Shown piece by piece: positions 32,345 through 40,917 of a stretch of 64,000 nucleotides of DNA. The position numbers were made by a program, and so were the translations under genes. Numbering within the stretch: the first letter of the stretch is position 1; each line of letters opens with the position of its first letter. The notes beneath the pieces are model-generated. The model had not been told where the DNA came from and ran no database searches. It saw nothing but the letters and a program-made list of their open reading frames with translations. Origin of the DNA: Rhodovarius crocodyli (lineage in GTDB: Bacteria; Pseudomonadota; Alphaproteobacteria; Acetobacterales; Acetobacteraceae); contig CAMDJV010000017.1 of assembly GCA_945901085.1 (NCBI GenBank), positions 1 to 64,000 of the forward strand, in the 5' to 3' direction.

Positions 32345-33300
32345 ACCCCGATCATGGCCAGCCCCACCCGGCCGACAAGGCCATAGGGGTTGGCCATGGT
32401 CTCGATGATTTCGAAGTGATTATAGCCCTCGCCGCGTATGGCCTGAACCGGCTTGCCGGCGGCGGCCACATCCCTGGCAAAATCCCGCGCCATGCGCTGG
32501 AATTCCGGTGTCTCCAGGCTGCCATGCATCACCATCACCGGCGCATGCAGCCGGGCGATATGGCGCTGGGGTGAGAGCGCCTCCTCCATCGCATCGGTGA
32601 AATTCACATAGCGGCTGCGGGCCGAGAGCCGCGCGCCACGCAGATCATACAGCCCGCTCACCAGCAACCCGCCCTTGAGCACATCTGCGGCCAGGCCCCA
32701 GCCGGACCAATCCGTCGTCAAGGCAACTGCTGCCATATGCGCCCCCGAGGAGTGGCCGGCGATAAAAATCCGCCCAGGGTCGCCACCAAAACCCGCAGCA
32801 TTGCGCGCAACCCAGGCCACAGCCTGGCAGATCTGCTGCGCGATGGGCAGCAGGTCTCCGCCCATATCCTGCACGGCGGCGAAATCGGGCACCACAAAAT
32901 GCACCCCCGCACGCAGCATGCATTCGGCCGGGAAGGCATAATCGCGCGCAAGCCCGCCACGCCATGCCCCGCCATGGATGAAGATCAGCACAGGCGCCGG
33001 CGCGGCGGCGCTGGTGCGGTGGATGTCCAATTGTTCGATGGCAGCACTGCCATAGGCCTCGCGCTGCGGTGCCCCCATGGCTGCGCGCGCCAGGGCACTG
33101 TTGGAGGCATAGCGGCCCAGCACCTGGTCACGATTGGGCGCATAGGCGCCCTGGTCATAGGCGGCATCGAGGGCTGCCTGGTCCATATCGCGCCAGACCA
33201 GCGGCCCACGGGCCGGGGCCTGCTGCGCGCTGGCCTCGGCTGCCGGCAAGGGTGGGGTGGCGGCCGATGCGGCGCGGCGTGGGATGGCGGAGTGCATCAT
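32341..33300 (-). CDS. alpha/beta hydrolase (esterase or arylformamidase-like)
   Basis: A 319-residue alpha/beta hydrolase. The oxyanion-hole HGGAWRGG lies near residue 107, the nucleophile Ser in GHSSGAH near 185, with acidic and histidine residues ([10 protein letters not shown] near 295) toward the end. HGG plus GxSSGA is typical of carboxylesterases and of N-formylkynurenine formamidase. The start is uncertain: ATG pairs at 33,300 and 33,297 follow GGGAG; the first about 35 residues are alanine/proline-rich and may be an export signal or an over-extension. It lies opposed between prpD-like and prpC genes and its stop overlaps the prpD-like stop region. Function in propionate metabolism is not implied. 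Confidence 0.8.
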   Translation of the reverse strand: MMHSAIPRRAASAATPPLPAAEASAQQAPARGPLVWRDMDQAALDAAYDQGAYAPNRDQVLGRYASNSALARAAMGAPQREAYGSAAIEQLDIHRTSAAAPAPVLIFIHGGAWRGGLARDYAFPAECMLRAGVHFVVPDFAAVQDMGGDLLPIAQQICQAVAWVARNAAGFGGDPGRIFIAGHSSGAHMAAVALTTDWSGWGLAADVLKGGLLVSGLYDLRGARLSARSRYVNFTDAMEEALSPQRHIARLHAPVMVMHGSLETPEFQRMARDFARDVAAAGKPVQAIRGEGYNHFEIIETMANPYGLVGRVGLAMIGV

Positions 33301-33450
33301 CGGCTCCCTGTTCGGCGCCAGGATGGCGGCGGCAGCACCGCGCTGCAACGCCCCGCGCGGCATGGGATTCGCGGTGAAGCCCGTGGCGCAATTGCGCGGG
33401 CCAAACACAGGCGTAGAGTGCGCCGCACAATCAACGCATCGAGGAATGCC

Positions 33451-34581
33451 ATGAGCGAAGCCGTCGAAGTCCGCAAAGGCCTGGTGGGGGTCTATGCGGA
33501 TGATTCATCCGTCTCGAAGGTGATGCCCGAGACCAATAGCCTCACCTATCGCGGCTATGCCGTGCAGGATCTGTGTGAGCTCTCCAATTTCGAGGAGGTG
33601 GCCTATCTGCTCTGGCATGGCGAATTGCCCAATGCCGCGCAATTGGCCGCCTTCCAGGCCGAGGAGCGGGCCAATCGTGCGCTGAGCCCGGCCACGCTGC
33701 GGGTGCTGCGCGAATTTCCCCGCAATGCCCACCCGATGGACATGATCCGCACCGCCATCTCCTTCATGGGCATGGAGGACCCTGAGGTGGCCGATGTGTC
33801 GGACGCGGCGCAGCGGCGCAAGGCCATGCGCATTCTGGCCAAGGCGCCGAGCGCGGTTGCCGCCGCCAACCGCCTGAGCAAGGGGCTCGAGCCCATTGCC
33901 CCCGATGCCGCGCTGCCCTTCTGCGAGAATTTCTTCAACATGGTCTTCGGCAGCGTGCCGAAACCCGAGGTCATCAAGGCTTTCGACGTCTCGATGATTC
34001 TCTATGCCGAGCACACTTTCAACGCATCGACCTTCGCCGCCCGCGTGGTCACCTCCACCATGGCCGATATGCATGGCGCGATCGTGGGCGGTATCGCCGC
34101 ACTCAAGGGCCCGCTGCATGGCGGCGCCAATGAGGCGGTGATGCACATGCTCAGCGAAATCCCATCCCCCGATGTGGCCGAGGCCTGGCTGCGGCAGCGC
34201 TTCGACCACAAGGCGCTGGTGATGGGCTTTGGCCATCGCGTCTATAAGAGCGGCGATAGCCGCGTGCCGACGATGAAAAAATACGCCGAGATCATGGCCG
34301 AAGTGGTGGGCGACCGCCGCTGGATGAACACCTCTGCCGTGCTGGCGCGGGTGATGCTGGCCGAGAAGAACATCCATCCCAATCTCGATTTCCCCGCCGG
34401 CCCCGCCTATTTCCTGATGGGCTTCGACATCGCGATGTTCACGCCGATTTTCGTCTGCAGCCGCATCACCGGATGGGCCGCGCATGTGCTCGAACAAGGT
34501 GCGGATAACCGGCTGATCCGGCCGCTATCGCACTATACCGGGCGTGAGCAACGCAGCGTTGTGCCGATGAGCGCGCGCTGA
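33451..34581 (+). CDS. prpC: citrate synthase/2-methylcitrate synthase
   Basis: A 376-residue type-II short citrate synthase. Catalytic His223 (LHGGANEAV), His262 (GFGHRVYK) and Asp313 (NLDFPAGPAY) are present. Length (about 375) and the sequence KGLVGVYADDSSVSKVMPETNSLTYRGY (N-terminus, shown in parts: KGLVGVYADDS and SLTYRGYAVQDL) match the PrpC/bifunctional 2-methylcitrate synthase group rather than the longer hexameric GltA. The nearby prpD-like gene supports condensing propionyl-CoA with oxaloacetate. The ATG at 33,451 follows GAGGAATGCC. Downstream, arms GGTCACGCG and CGCGTGACC at 34,595-34,622 form a hairpin that may end the transcript. Confidence 0.9.
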   Translation: MSEAVEVRKGLVGVYADDSSVSKVMPETNSLTYRGYAVQDLCELSNFEEVAYLLWHGELPNAAQLAAFQAEERANRALSPATLRVLREFPRNAHPMDMIRTAISFMGMEDPEVADVSDAAQRRKAMRILAKAPSAVAAANRLSKGLEPIAPDAALPFCENFFNMVFGSVPKPEVIKAFDVSMILYAEHTFNASTFAARVVTSTMADMHGAIVGGIAALKGPLHGGANEAVMHMLSEIPSPDVAEAWLRQRFDHKALVMGFGHRVYKSGDSRVPTMKKYAEIMAEVVGDRRWMNTSAVLARVMLAEKNIHPNLDFPAGPAYFLMGFDIAMFTPIFVCSRITGWAAHVLEQGADNRLIRPLSHYTGREQRSVVPMSAR

Positions 34582-35047
34582 ATTGCAGCCCTGAGGTCAC
34601 GCGTTGTGATGCGCGCGTGACCGCGGGCTTAGCAAAAATACTACCAACTTGTTCGAAAGTGTTTGACAGGCGCGCGGCGCATTCAGATAGCGTCGATTCA
34701 TTCGCGCAGTTGACGCGCGATTCGCGCGAATGCGGATCGGGTTTCACGTCAGCGGCGCGCGATGGAAAAGGGAAAAGCTGAGCCATGTCGGGCGCGATGA
34801 CGACACTCTCCCGTCAGCATCGGAGGTGCCATTCGGCAGCGGAATTACAAGCCGCGAATGCCGCCATGCGCCATGCTCGTATAGCCTATGCGGTTATCCC
34901 TGGCCCGGCTTGGGGCTGCCCCATCGCCTGCGCGAATGTCGCGCTGAACGCGCTGGACGGTTTCCACATGCCAATCCACGGCCTCGCTGCGAGGCTGCCG
35001 TGACACACCCGACTGACCAGATGATTTCATCCAAGGAGACATCACAC
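34582..35047. other. 466-bp intergenic region with hairpin, promoter-like sequence and palindrome
   Basis: No gene is seen. It contains the GGTCACGCG/CGCGTGACC hairpin (34,595-34,622), a TTGACA box (34,663-34,668) followed after 17 bp by GATAGC, and a 12-bp palindrome ATTCGCGCGAAT (34,720-34,731). These presumably end prpC transcription and drive the histone-like gene. Confidence 0.5.
34663..34691 (+). promoter_or_regulatory. promoter-like sequence upstream of histone-like gene
   Basis: TTGACA, 17-bp spacer, GATAGC. The -35 box is perfect, the -10 box is weak. It is the best candidate promoter for the gene at 35,048, giving a leader of about 350 bases. Confidence 0.4.
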
Positions 35048-35722
35048 GTGACCGACGAAACCCAGACCACAGCGCGCGCCCAAGCCATGGCCGTTGCAGC
35101 ACCCAAGCGCGCCGCCAAGCCCGCCACCGCGCGCAGCCGTGCCGCCGCCAAGAGCCCTGCCGCCAAGGCTGCGCCGGCCAAACCCGCCGCGCCGAAGAAG
35201 GCCGCTGCCAAGGCTGCGCCCGCCGAGGCCGCACCCGCCAAACCCGCTGCGCCGAAGAAGGCTGCCGCCAAGGCTGCGCCCGCCAAAGCCGCCGCGCCGG
35301 CGAAGGCTGCTGCCAAGGCTGCGCCCGCCAAAGCTGCCGCGCCGAAGAAGGCCGCCGCCAAACCCGCACCCGCCGAGGCCGCTGCGCCAAAGAAGGCCGC
35401 TGCCAAGGCTGCGCCTGCCAAACCCGCCGCGCCGAAGAAGGCCGCCGCCAAAGCTGCGCCCGCCAAGGCTGCGCCGGTAAAGGCGGCACCCGCTGCCAAG
35501 AAGCCCGCCGCCAAGGCTGCCGCCGCGGCGAAGAAGGCTCCGGCCAAGGCCGCAGCGCCCGCCCCGGCCAAGAAGGCCGCGCCGAAGAAGGCCGTAGCCA
35601 AGCCCGCCGCGGCAGCACCCGCCGCCGCAGCGGCTGCGCCCGCAGCACCCGCCGCCAAGAAGAAGGCCGCCCCCAAGGCGGCAAAGACAACCGCCTCCTC
35701 CGGCGGCAGCAGCGCGGGCTGA
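35048..35722 (+). CDS. alanine/lysine/proline-rich histone H1-like protein
   Basis: A 224-residue protein of extremely biased composition, almost only Ala, Lys and Pro with short repeats of the type PKKAAAKAAPAK that recur about eight times between residues 40 and 160. It has no globular fold and resembles eukaryotic histone H1 tails and bacterial HC1/AlgP-like DNA-binding proteins, so non-specific DNA compaction is likely. The start is a GTG at 35,048 preceded by AAGGAG nine bases upstream; an ATG nine codons earlier is possible. A perfect intrinsic terminator follows 25 bp after the stop. Because of the repeats, other frames are also open through this region but are artefacts. Confidence 0.85.
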   Translation: MTDETQTTARAQAMAVAAPKRAAKPATARSRAAAKSPAAKAAPAKPAAPKKAAAKAAPAEAAPAKPAAPKKAAAKAAPAKAAAPAKAAAKAAPAKAAAPKKAAAKPAPAEAAAPKKAAAKAAPAKPAAPKKAAAKAAPAKAAPVKAAPAAKKPAAKAAAAAKKAPAKAAAPAPAKKAAPKKAVAKPAAAAPAAAAAAPAAPAAKKKAAPKAAKTTASSGGSSAG

Positions 35723-35747
35723 TACCACCAACCTCGCTCATTCTGAG

Positions 35748-35781
35748 AAGGCGCCGCCCTGCAAGGGGCGGCGCCTTTTTC
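35748..35781 (+). terminator. strong intrinsic terminator
   Basis: A perfect 12-bp stem AAGGCGCCGCCC / GGGCGGCGCCTT around TGCAAG, followed by a run of T. It ends the histone-like gene transcript and could also act on transcripts from the other strand. Confidence 0.9.
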
Positions 35782-35785
35782 GTTC

Positions 35786-35888
35786 AGAGCCTGTTTCTTT
35801 CGCCATGGCGCACTGCACAGGCCCTAAGCCTTTGCTTGTCCGGCATCTTTATCCGCTCAAACGATTCCGTTTGAACGGATGATGCTCT
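35786..35888. repeat. dispersed repeat family A, copy A2
   Basis: A 103-bp copy closely matching A1. Ends AGAGCC...GCTCTA; the inner palindrome has arms TCCGCTCAAACG and CGTTTGAACGGA around ATTC. Its right end provides the stop codon TAG (read on the minus strand) of the SnoaL-like gene. Confidence 0.85.
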
Positions 35889-36480
35889 AACGCGACAGTG
35901 GTGCGCCGCCCAGCCAGGCCCGGCCATCGGCATAAAGCTGCTCCACCTCAGGCCCCTTCAGGCCGGGCATGTCGCGCTTCACCGCATAGCCGATGGAGGT
36001 CTGCAAATAGGCGAGGTGACGATAGCCTTCAGGAAATTGCACCAGCAGCGCTCCATCGAGCGAGAGCTTCGCATCGGGTGCCAGAGGGTCCATCCGGTCC
36101 TTCTCGTAGATGGGTTGCCGCAGCAATACCTTCCACGCGCCCTCATGGCGCTCGACAAAGTCGTAAAACCGGCCGGTGCAGACCACATCGACCATCACGC
36201 CATGCACTTCCGCGCGCTGGCTGATCGTCATCTTGGTCTGCGAGATCGCCCGCTCTCCAACGATTTCGCTGCTATGGCCGCCCAGAAAATGCAGGATGGA
36301 AACACCGCGGTTCCAGCCAGCGATCGAAGCCTCGATGAACTCCGCCGCCGTGCCCTGTTTCCAGGTCGCCATCATCCGCCCCTGAGGGTGCCAGCAGGTG
36401 GCAAAGCGCGCCCAGTCACCCGCGTCACGCCACACCGCCCAATTCTCGATGAGTTGGCGGATTGCCAGCGCGTCGCTCAC
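35887..36480 (-). CDS. SnoaL/NTF2-like protein
   Basis: A 197-residue protein of the SnoaL-like (NTF2-fold) superfamily. The opening SDALAIRQLIENWAVWRDAGDWARFATCWHPQGRM is the standard start of the family's cone-shaped domain; the strand VVCTGRFYDFVERHEGAWKVLLR follows. Family members are polyketide cyclases, dehydratases or ligand-binding proteins; substrate is unknown. The start is taken as a GTG at 36,480 overlapping the nitroreductase stop as GTGA, giving VSDALAI; a five-codon longer ATG start at 36,495 is the alternative. Its TAG stop is part of repeat copy A2. Confidence 0.8.
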   Translation of the reverse strand: MSDALAIRQLIENWAVWRDAGDWARFATCWHPQGRMMATWKQGTAAEFIEASIAGWNRGVSILHFLGGHSSEIVGERAISQTKMTISQRAEVHGVMVDVVCTGRFYDFVERHEGAWKVLLRQPIYEKDRMDPLAPDAKLSLDGALLVQFPEGYRHLAYLQTSIGYAVKRDMPGLKGPEVEQLYADGRAWLGGAPLSR

Positions 36481-37070
36481 AGCGCGGTATTCCATGTGCC
36501 GCGGAACAGCATGGTCTCCGCCGGGCGGCGGCCGCGCGCGGCCGCCTCACGCTCGGCGAGCTTTTCCGGCAGCATGCTGGCGGGCCCAGGGAAGCCCAGG
36601 GTGAAGGCCGTCACCGGCGCGTGGCCGGCGGGAATGGCCAGCGCCGCGCGCGCCGCAGCACCATCAAAACCGGCCATGCCATGCATCTGCATGCCCCGGG
36701 CCGAGGCCTCGATGGCCATATTGGCGGTGGCGGCCCCCACATCATGCCAGGCGTGCTTATTGGCCTCGCCATTATGGGCGAAGTTTTCCCGGGCGATGGA
36801 GTAGAGCAGCACCGGCGCAGCCGCGGCCCAGGCCTGGTTGAAGGGCATCAGCGTGGCCAGCATGGCGGCATGCTCGGCCGTGCCATGGCGGGCGACAATG
36901 AAGACCCAGGGCTGGTCATTAAAGCAGGAGGAGGCCCAGCGGCCGGCCTCCAGCACCGCCAGCAGCGCCTCGTCGGAGACGGCGGTATCGGCATAGGCGC
37001 GCGGCGACCAGCGCTGGGCAATGGCGGGCAGCAGGCTATGGCTGGTGGGGGCGGGGCGGGGTTGGGTCAT
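36477..37070 (-). CDS. nitroreductase family protein
   Basis: A 197-residue FMN-dependent nitroreductase-fold enzyme. The opening RWSPRAYADTAVSDEALLAVLEAGRWASSCFNDQPW (given here in parts: RWSPRAYAD and EAGRWASSCFNDQPW) carries the FMN-binding arginine/serine pattern of the family, and the C-terminal GFPG region follows. It would reduce nitroaromatics, quinones or similar with NAD(P)H. The ATG at 37,070 has AGGAG six bases before it; the longer frame is rejected. Its stop overlaps the SnoaL-like gene's GTG start, so the pair is translated together. Confidence 0.87.
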   Translation of the reverse strand: MTQPRPAPTSHSLLPAIAQRWSPRAYADTAVSDEALLAVLEAGRWASSCFNDQPWVFIVARHGTAEHAAMLATLMPFNQAWAAAAPVLLYSIARENFAHNGEANKHAWHDVGAATANMAIEASARGMQMHGMAGFDGAAARAALAIPAGHAPVTAFTLGFPGPASMLPEKLAEREAAARGRRPAETMLFRGTWNTAL

Positions 37071-37120
37071 CGCGGGCTCCTGTGGATGCCAGCCCCGCGT
37101 GCCAGCGCCCCCGCGCCGCG

Positions 37121-37753
37121 TCAACCGAAAGTGGTCAACAGATCATCCACCTGGGCTGGGGTCAGCGCCCGCGCATCCTGGCCGCGCAGCAGCAGCGCCA
37201 GCCTGGCCGCCTCCTCCAACTCCTCGGCAGCGGCCACGGCATCGCTCAGCGTGGCCCCACTCACCACCGGGCCGTGATTGGCCAACAGCACCGCGCGCGC
37301 GGTCTTGGCGGCCTGATGAATGCCATCCTCCATCGCCGGGTCCCCCGGGCGGTGATAGGGCAGCACGGGCAGGCTGCGCCCCACCCGCATAACGAAATAG
37401 GGCGTGAGCGGGGGTATGGGCGCGCTCTCCCCCACCGCGGCGAGGCATGCGATGGCCGTGGCATGGGTGGAATGCAAATGCACCACCGCCCCCGCCTGCG
37501 GCCGCGCCGTCAACACGGCGCGATGCATGAACACCTCCTTCGAGGGTTTTTGCCCGCCAATATGGTTCCAGCCCAGATCCAGCTTGCTGATACCGGCCGC
37601 ATCAAGCCGCCCCAGCGAGGAATTGGTCGGCGTGATCAAATAGCCATCCGCCAGCCGCACGGAGATATTGCCGGCACTGCCCACCGAAAACCCACGGGCA
37701 AACAGGCTGGCGCCCAATTCCACCAGCAAGGCGCGGGTGGCGGCCTCATCCAT
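37121..37753 (-). CDS. otnC: 3-oxo-tetronate 4-phosphate decarboxylase (class II aldolase family)
   Basis: A 210-residue class II aldolase. Zinc ligands are in VVHLHSTHATA (His92, His94), with the catalytic Glu73 in QKPSKEVF and a further histidine in ANHGPV near residue 160; NISVR and PTNSSLGRL in the N-terminal half bind phosphate. Together with the kinase encoded upstream it matches the OtnC/OtnK pair that degrades four-carbon acid sugars: OtnK phosphorylates 3-oxo-tetronate and OtnC decarboxylates the product to dihydroxyacetone phosphate. The start overlaps the otnK stop by 8 bp. An isomerase (OtnI) or dehydrogenase (LtnD) is not in view. Confidence 0.87.
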   Translation of the reverse strand: MDEAATRALLVELGASLFARGFSVGSAGNISVRLADGYLITPTNSSLGRLDAAGISKLDLGWNHIGGQKPSKEVFMHRAVLTARPQAGAVVHLHSTHATAIACLAAVGESAPIPPLTPYFVMRVGRSLPVLPYHRPGDPAMEDGIHQAAKTARAVLLANHGPVVSGATLSDAVAAAEELEEAARLALLLRGQDARALTPAQVDDLLTTFG

Positions 37754-39002
37754 GGTTGAAGGCCTTCACGAAGAAATCCCGCGCGCCAAAATTGCCGCTC
37801 TTCAGGGCCAGATGCAGCGAGGGCCCTTGGCCCTCGGCATAGGTCCAGGGCACGCCGGGGTCGATCTCCTCGCCAATCCGCAGCGAGCGCAGCCCCAGGC
37901 GCTGCACCACCGCACCCGAGGTCTCGCCACCCGCCACAAGAAGCCGGCGCACACCGCGCGCCACCAGCGCCTCCGCCACCAGGGCCAGCGCCTCCTCCAC
38001 CAGGGCGCCGGCCGCATCACGGCCCAGCTTCTGCTGCAGGGCCGCCACCTTCTCAGGCGGCGCGGAGGCAGCGATCAGGATGGGCTCGGCGCCAATCCGC
38101 CCCTCCATCCAGGCGATGGCCTGGGCGGCGAGGGCAGCGGCATCGGGCGTGGCCAGCGCGTCCAGCTCCAGGCTGGGCATGTGTTCGCGCGCAAGGCCGA
38201 TCTGCCCCAGCGTGGCGCGCGAGCAACTGCCCGCCAGCACCGCGGCAAAACCGCCATGCGGCGGCAGGGTGGCGGCATCCTCGCGCAGCGGCAGCAGCCC
38301 GGCGCGGCGGAAATTCTCCGGCAGCCCCATCGCCACGCCCGAGCCGCCGGTGATCAGCGGATGCAGCGCCGCTGCCTCGCCGATATCGAGCAAATGCTGG
38401 TCGGTGATGGCATCGATGATGGCGTAGTGCTTGCCCCATTCCCGCAGCTTGCCCATTTCGCTGCGAATGGCGCCGGCCCCGCGATCGACGGTGGCAAAGG
38501 GCACCAGCCCCACGCCATGGCGCGTCTGCCCCGCCAGCACGCGGACCAGATTGGCGTCGGTCATCGGCGTGAGGGGGTGGTTCTCCATCCCGCTCTCATT
38601 GAGCAGCGCACCGCCGACAAAGAGATGGCCCTGATAAATCGTCCGCCCATTGGTGGGGAAGGCCGGGCAGGCGAGCGCGAAACCAGCATCGAGCCGCTTC
38701 ATCAGCGCATCCGCCACCGGCCCGATATTGCCGGCCGGCGTGCTGTCAAAGGTGGAGCAGTATTTCCAGAAGATCTGCCGCGCCCCAGCCGCCAGCAGGC
38801 TGTCACAGGCGGCGAGCGACCAGGCGATGGCATCCTCCACCGGGGCGGTGCGCGACTTCAGCGCCACCACCACGGCATCGGCTTCGGGCAAGGGCCCCTC
38901 GGGCACCCCAATCACCTGCACGGTGCGCATGCCCGCGCGCACCAGCGTGGCGGCGAGATCGGTGGCGCCGGTGAAATCGTCGGCGATGCAGCCCAGCAGC
39001 AT
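37746..39002 (-). CDS. otnK: 3-oxo-tetronate kinase
   Basis: A 418-residue kinase of the OtnK (DUF1537) family. The N-terminal GCIADDFTGATDLAATL (residues 4-20) is the substrate-binding signature and the C-terminal VAGGETSGAVVQRLGL region binds ATP; KYCSTFDSTPAGNIGP near residue 80 is also characteristic. It phosphorylates 3-oxo-tetronate for the decarboxylase OtnC encoded immediately downstream. The ATG at 39,002 follows GGGAG eight bases upstream; the longer frame is rejected. The pair forms a two-gene operon with no dedicated transporter adjacent, although a tartrate/D-malate dehydrogenase lies 2 kb away. Confidence 0.9.
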   Translation of the reverse strand: MLLGCIADDFTGATDLAATLVRAGMRTVQVIGVPEGPLPEADAVVVALKSRTAPVEDAIAWSLAACDSLLAAGARQIFWKYCSTFDSTPAGNIGPVADALMKRLDAGFALACPAFPTNGRTIYQGHLFVGGALLNESGMENHPLTPMTDANLVRVLAGQTRHGVGLVPFATVDRGAGAIRSEMGKLREWGKHYAIIDAITDQHLLDIGEAAALHPLITGGSGVAMGLPENFRRAGLLPLREDAATLPPHGGFAAVLAGSCSRATLGQIGLAREHMPSLELDALATPDAAALAAQAIAWMEGRIGAEPILIAASAPPEKVAALQQKLGRDAAGALVEEALALVAEALVARGVRRLLVAGGETSGAVVQRLGLRSLRIGEEIDPGVPWTYAEGQGPSLHLALKSGNFGARDFFVKAFNHG

Positions 39003-39089
39003 GATGTTATCTCCCTGAGCCCCGATTATGCCCCATTGCCGCGGTGCGATCATCCGGGGGGCTCGGCAAAAACCCCAATCCGCCGTGGC

Positions 39090-39812
39090 TCAGCCCAAAA
39101 ACGGCATCAGCGCCATCAGCAGGCCGATCAGGATGGGCTGATGCAGCAGATAAATCGCCAGGCTATGCCGGCCCGCCCAGGCCAGGGCCGGCCCAGGCTG
39201 GTCACGCGCCTGCCAGTGCCAAAGGCGCCCAGCCGCCCCGCCCAGCAGCCACCGCCCGGCCAGCATCCCCAGCAGCACAAGGCCAAACCAGGGGAAGAGC
39301 GGGATATAATCAGCGCTGGGTGCCACTTTGGTGGCCAGGCCCAGAAACAGCCAGCCCTTGGCGTTGAAGGCCGCATCGCGCAAAACCCCGCCGCCCAACA
39401 GCATGAAGCCCGCCAGCACCGCCAAGGCCCAATCAGGCGCGCGCAGCAGCGGCAGCGCCAGCAGCCCCGCCAAGGCCATGCAATGCAAAATGCCAAAAAT
39501 GATCACGCCCTGAGGCTCAAACCACCAACTGGCCAAGCTCACCAGTGCGGCGGCAGCGCCGATCCGCCCGACCCGCGCCAGATAGGGCCCGATCCGCAGC
39601 CCCTCCCGCGTGGCCAGGCTGAGGCTCACACCCGACAGCAGCAAAAAACTGCCCGCCACCAACCGGGCCAGCAGCATCCAGCCCGGCTCCGCCGCCACCG
39701 CCACCGCAATCAGCCCAAAGGCGCTGAGGTCCCAGGCGATATGGAACACGGCCATGCCGCACAGCGCCACGCCGCGCGCGACATCAAGGGCGGGCAGGCG
39801 GGCGGGTTTCAA
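39090..39812 (-). CDS. DUF1624 (heparan-alpha-glucosaminide N-acetyltransferase-like) membrane protein
   Basis: A 240-residue polytopic membrane protein. It begins RLPALDVARGVALCGMAVFHIAWDLSAFG, the family signature with the conserved histidine in the first membrane helix region, and has seven to eight hydrophobic segments ending in HSLAIYLLHQPILIGLL. Family members transfer acetyl groups across the membrane to sugars; substrate here is unknown. Its start overlaps the phytanoyl-CoA dioxygenase stop by 4 bp, so both are in one transcript. Nothing suggests truncation. Confidence 0.85.
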   Translation of the reverse strand: MKPARLPALDVARGVALCGMAVFHIAWDLSAFGLIAVAVAAEPGWMLLARLVAGSFLLLSGVSLSLATREGLRIGPYLARVGRIGAAAALVSLASWWFEPQGVIIFGILHCMALAGLLALPLLRAPDWALAVLAGFMLLGGGVLRDAAFNAKGWLFLGLATKVAPSADYIPLFPWFGLVLLGMLAGRWLLGGAAGRLWHWQARDQPGPALAWAGRHSLAIYLLHQPILIGLLMALMPFLG

Positions 39813-40681
39813 ACCGCGGGCGTTGCGAAGAACTTGTTCTTCAGCGCCTTCTGGTTCTCATAAATCGAGCCCTGCAAATCCGCCGGCGGCAGCGGCAGGC
39901 GCACCGGCACATCGGCCAGGCGTGGCGCCAGGCTGGGCTGGCCTGCCACCATCAGCCGGTCATAGGCCTCGATACCACCGGGGAAGCCCAGCAGCGGCCA
40001 GGCATCGGCGGCGCGGAACTGCATCAGAAAGAAGCGCCGCTCGCGGTTGGAGGTATTGGGCGCCGAAGCATGCGCCGCGCGCACATGATGGATGGAGATC
40101 GAACCCGCCCGCCCGGTCAATGGTATCGCCGCGCCATAATCCAATTCGCCCTTGGTGGGGTCCATCGCGCCACAGAACCGGCCCTCGAAGTGATGATCAT
40201 ACACCGGGCCGCGATGGCTGCCCGGCACGATCAAGAGCGGGCCATTGGAGAGTTCCATATCATCCATCATCACCCCCACGGCGGCGAGATCATCATTGGT
40301 ATGGGGGTAGAAGGCCCAATCCTGATGCCATTCCACCGCGGCGCCGAAGCCGGCCGATTTCATGTTCAGCTTTGAGGTGTCAAAGCGGATATCCGGTCCC
40401 CAGAGCGATGTCAGGCAGGCGATGATCGCCGGGTTGCGCATCAGCCGCGCATAGGCGCCATGATGCAGATGCGGCGCCTTGATCCGCCGCACCCGGGGCT
40501 GGCCGGGGCTGTGGCTATCCTCGAGGTCATAGATGTTATCATGCGTGGTCAGTTGGGCGGAGCGGGCGACGAAGCCATCCGTCACCTCCCGCAGCTCGGC
40601 CAGTTCAGCCGGGTTCAGCACATCGGGCACGACGATGGCACCGACGCGGTTATATTCCTCGATCTGGGCTGCGGTCAGCAT
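39809..40681 (-). CDS. phytanoyl-CoA dioxygenase family protein (PhyH)
   Basis: A 290-residue Fe(II)/2-oxoglutarate dioxygenase. The iron-binding HxD is His119-Asp121 in EWHQDW; the distal histidine is in HHVRAAHASAP near 200 with a following arginine (NTSNRERR) for 2-oxoglutarate. Such enzymes hydroxylate acyl-CoAs, ectoine or secondary metabolites. The AGGAGGAG ribosome binding site lies in the 3' end of the adjacent solute-binding-protein remnant. The gene overlaps the DUF1624 gene. Substrate is not predictable. Confidence 0.87.
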   Translation of the reverse strand: MLTAAQIEEYNRVGAIVVPDVLNPAELAELREVTDGFVARSAQLTTHDNIYDLEDSHSPGQPRVRRIKAPHLHHGAYARLMRNPAIIACLTSLWGPDIRFDTSKLNMKSAGFGAAVEWHQDWAFYPHTNDDLAAVGVMMDDMELSNGPLLIVPGSHRGPVYDHHFEGRFCGAMDPTKGELDYGAAIPLTGRAGSISIHHVRAAHASAPNTSNRERRFFLMQFRAADAWPLLGFPGGIEAYDRLMVAGQPSLAPRLADVPVRLPLPPADLQGSIYENQKALKNKFFATPAV

Positions 40682-40684
40682 GGC

Positions 40685-40863
40685 TCAACTCCTCCTGAGA
40701 TGGCGCTGCGCCGCGCGCACCGCCTGACGCATTGAATCCTGCGCCGAAGTTTGGCCGGTGGCCACCCGGGCGAACATATCCACCAGCACCCAATTCGCTG
40801 CCTCGGCGCCCCTGACCGCGGCAAGGCTGCCGCGGCGGTTCAGGCTGTCCATGGCGCAGTCCA
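40685..40863 (-). pseudogene. C-terminal remnant of an ABC solute-binding protein
   Basis: A short frame ending at 40,685 reads GAEAANWVLVDMFARVATGQTSAQDSMRQAVRAAQRHLRRS, which resembles the C-terminal end of family 1 extracellular solute-binding proteins (the NWVLVDMFARxATGQ-S-xD pattern). Only about 55-60 residues remain; upstream of them the sequence is unrelated and runs into the dehydrogenase gene. No permease or ATPase gene is nearby. It is best explained as the leftover of a deleted transporter gene whose end now carries the ribosome binding site of the dioxygenase gene. Confidence 0.55.
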
Positions 40864-40889
40864 CGGCCCGTTCGACTGCAAGGCTAAGC

Positions 40890-40910
40890 CCCGCCCGCTG
40901 GCGGGGGCAA
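40890..40910 (-). terminator. hairpin downstream of tartrate dehydrogenase gene
   Basis: GCCCCCGCC pairs with GGCGGGGC across a short loop just after the stop at 40,918. There is no T run, so it is a weak terminator or mRNA end stabiliser. Confidence 0.4.
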
Positions 40911-40917
40911 CGCCCCA

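Noticed and set aside
32737-33450. A long N-terminal extension of the citrate synthase
   Set aside because: The extension is antisense to the esterase gene and the family start is at 33,451 with a ribosome binding site.
34845-35741. Minus-strand and other-frame ORFs across the histone-like gene
   Set aside because: They arise from the repetitive GC-rich codons; only the plus-strand Ala-Lys-Pro frame has a ribosome binding site and a terminator.
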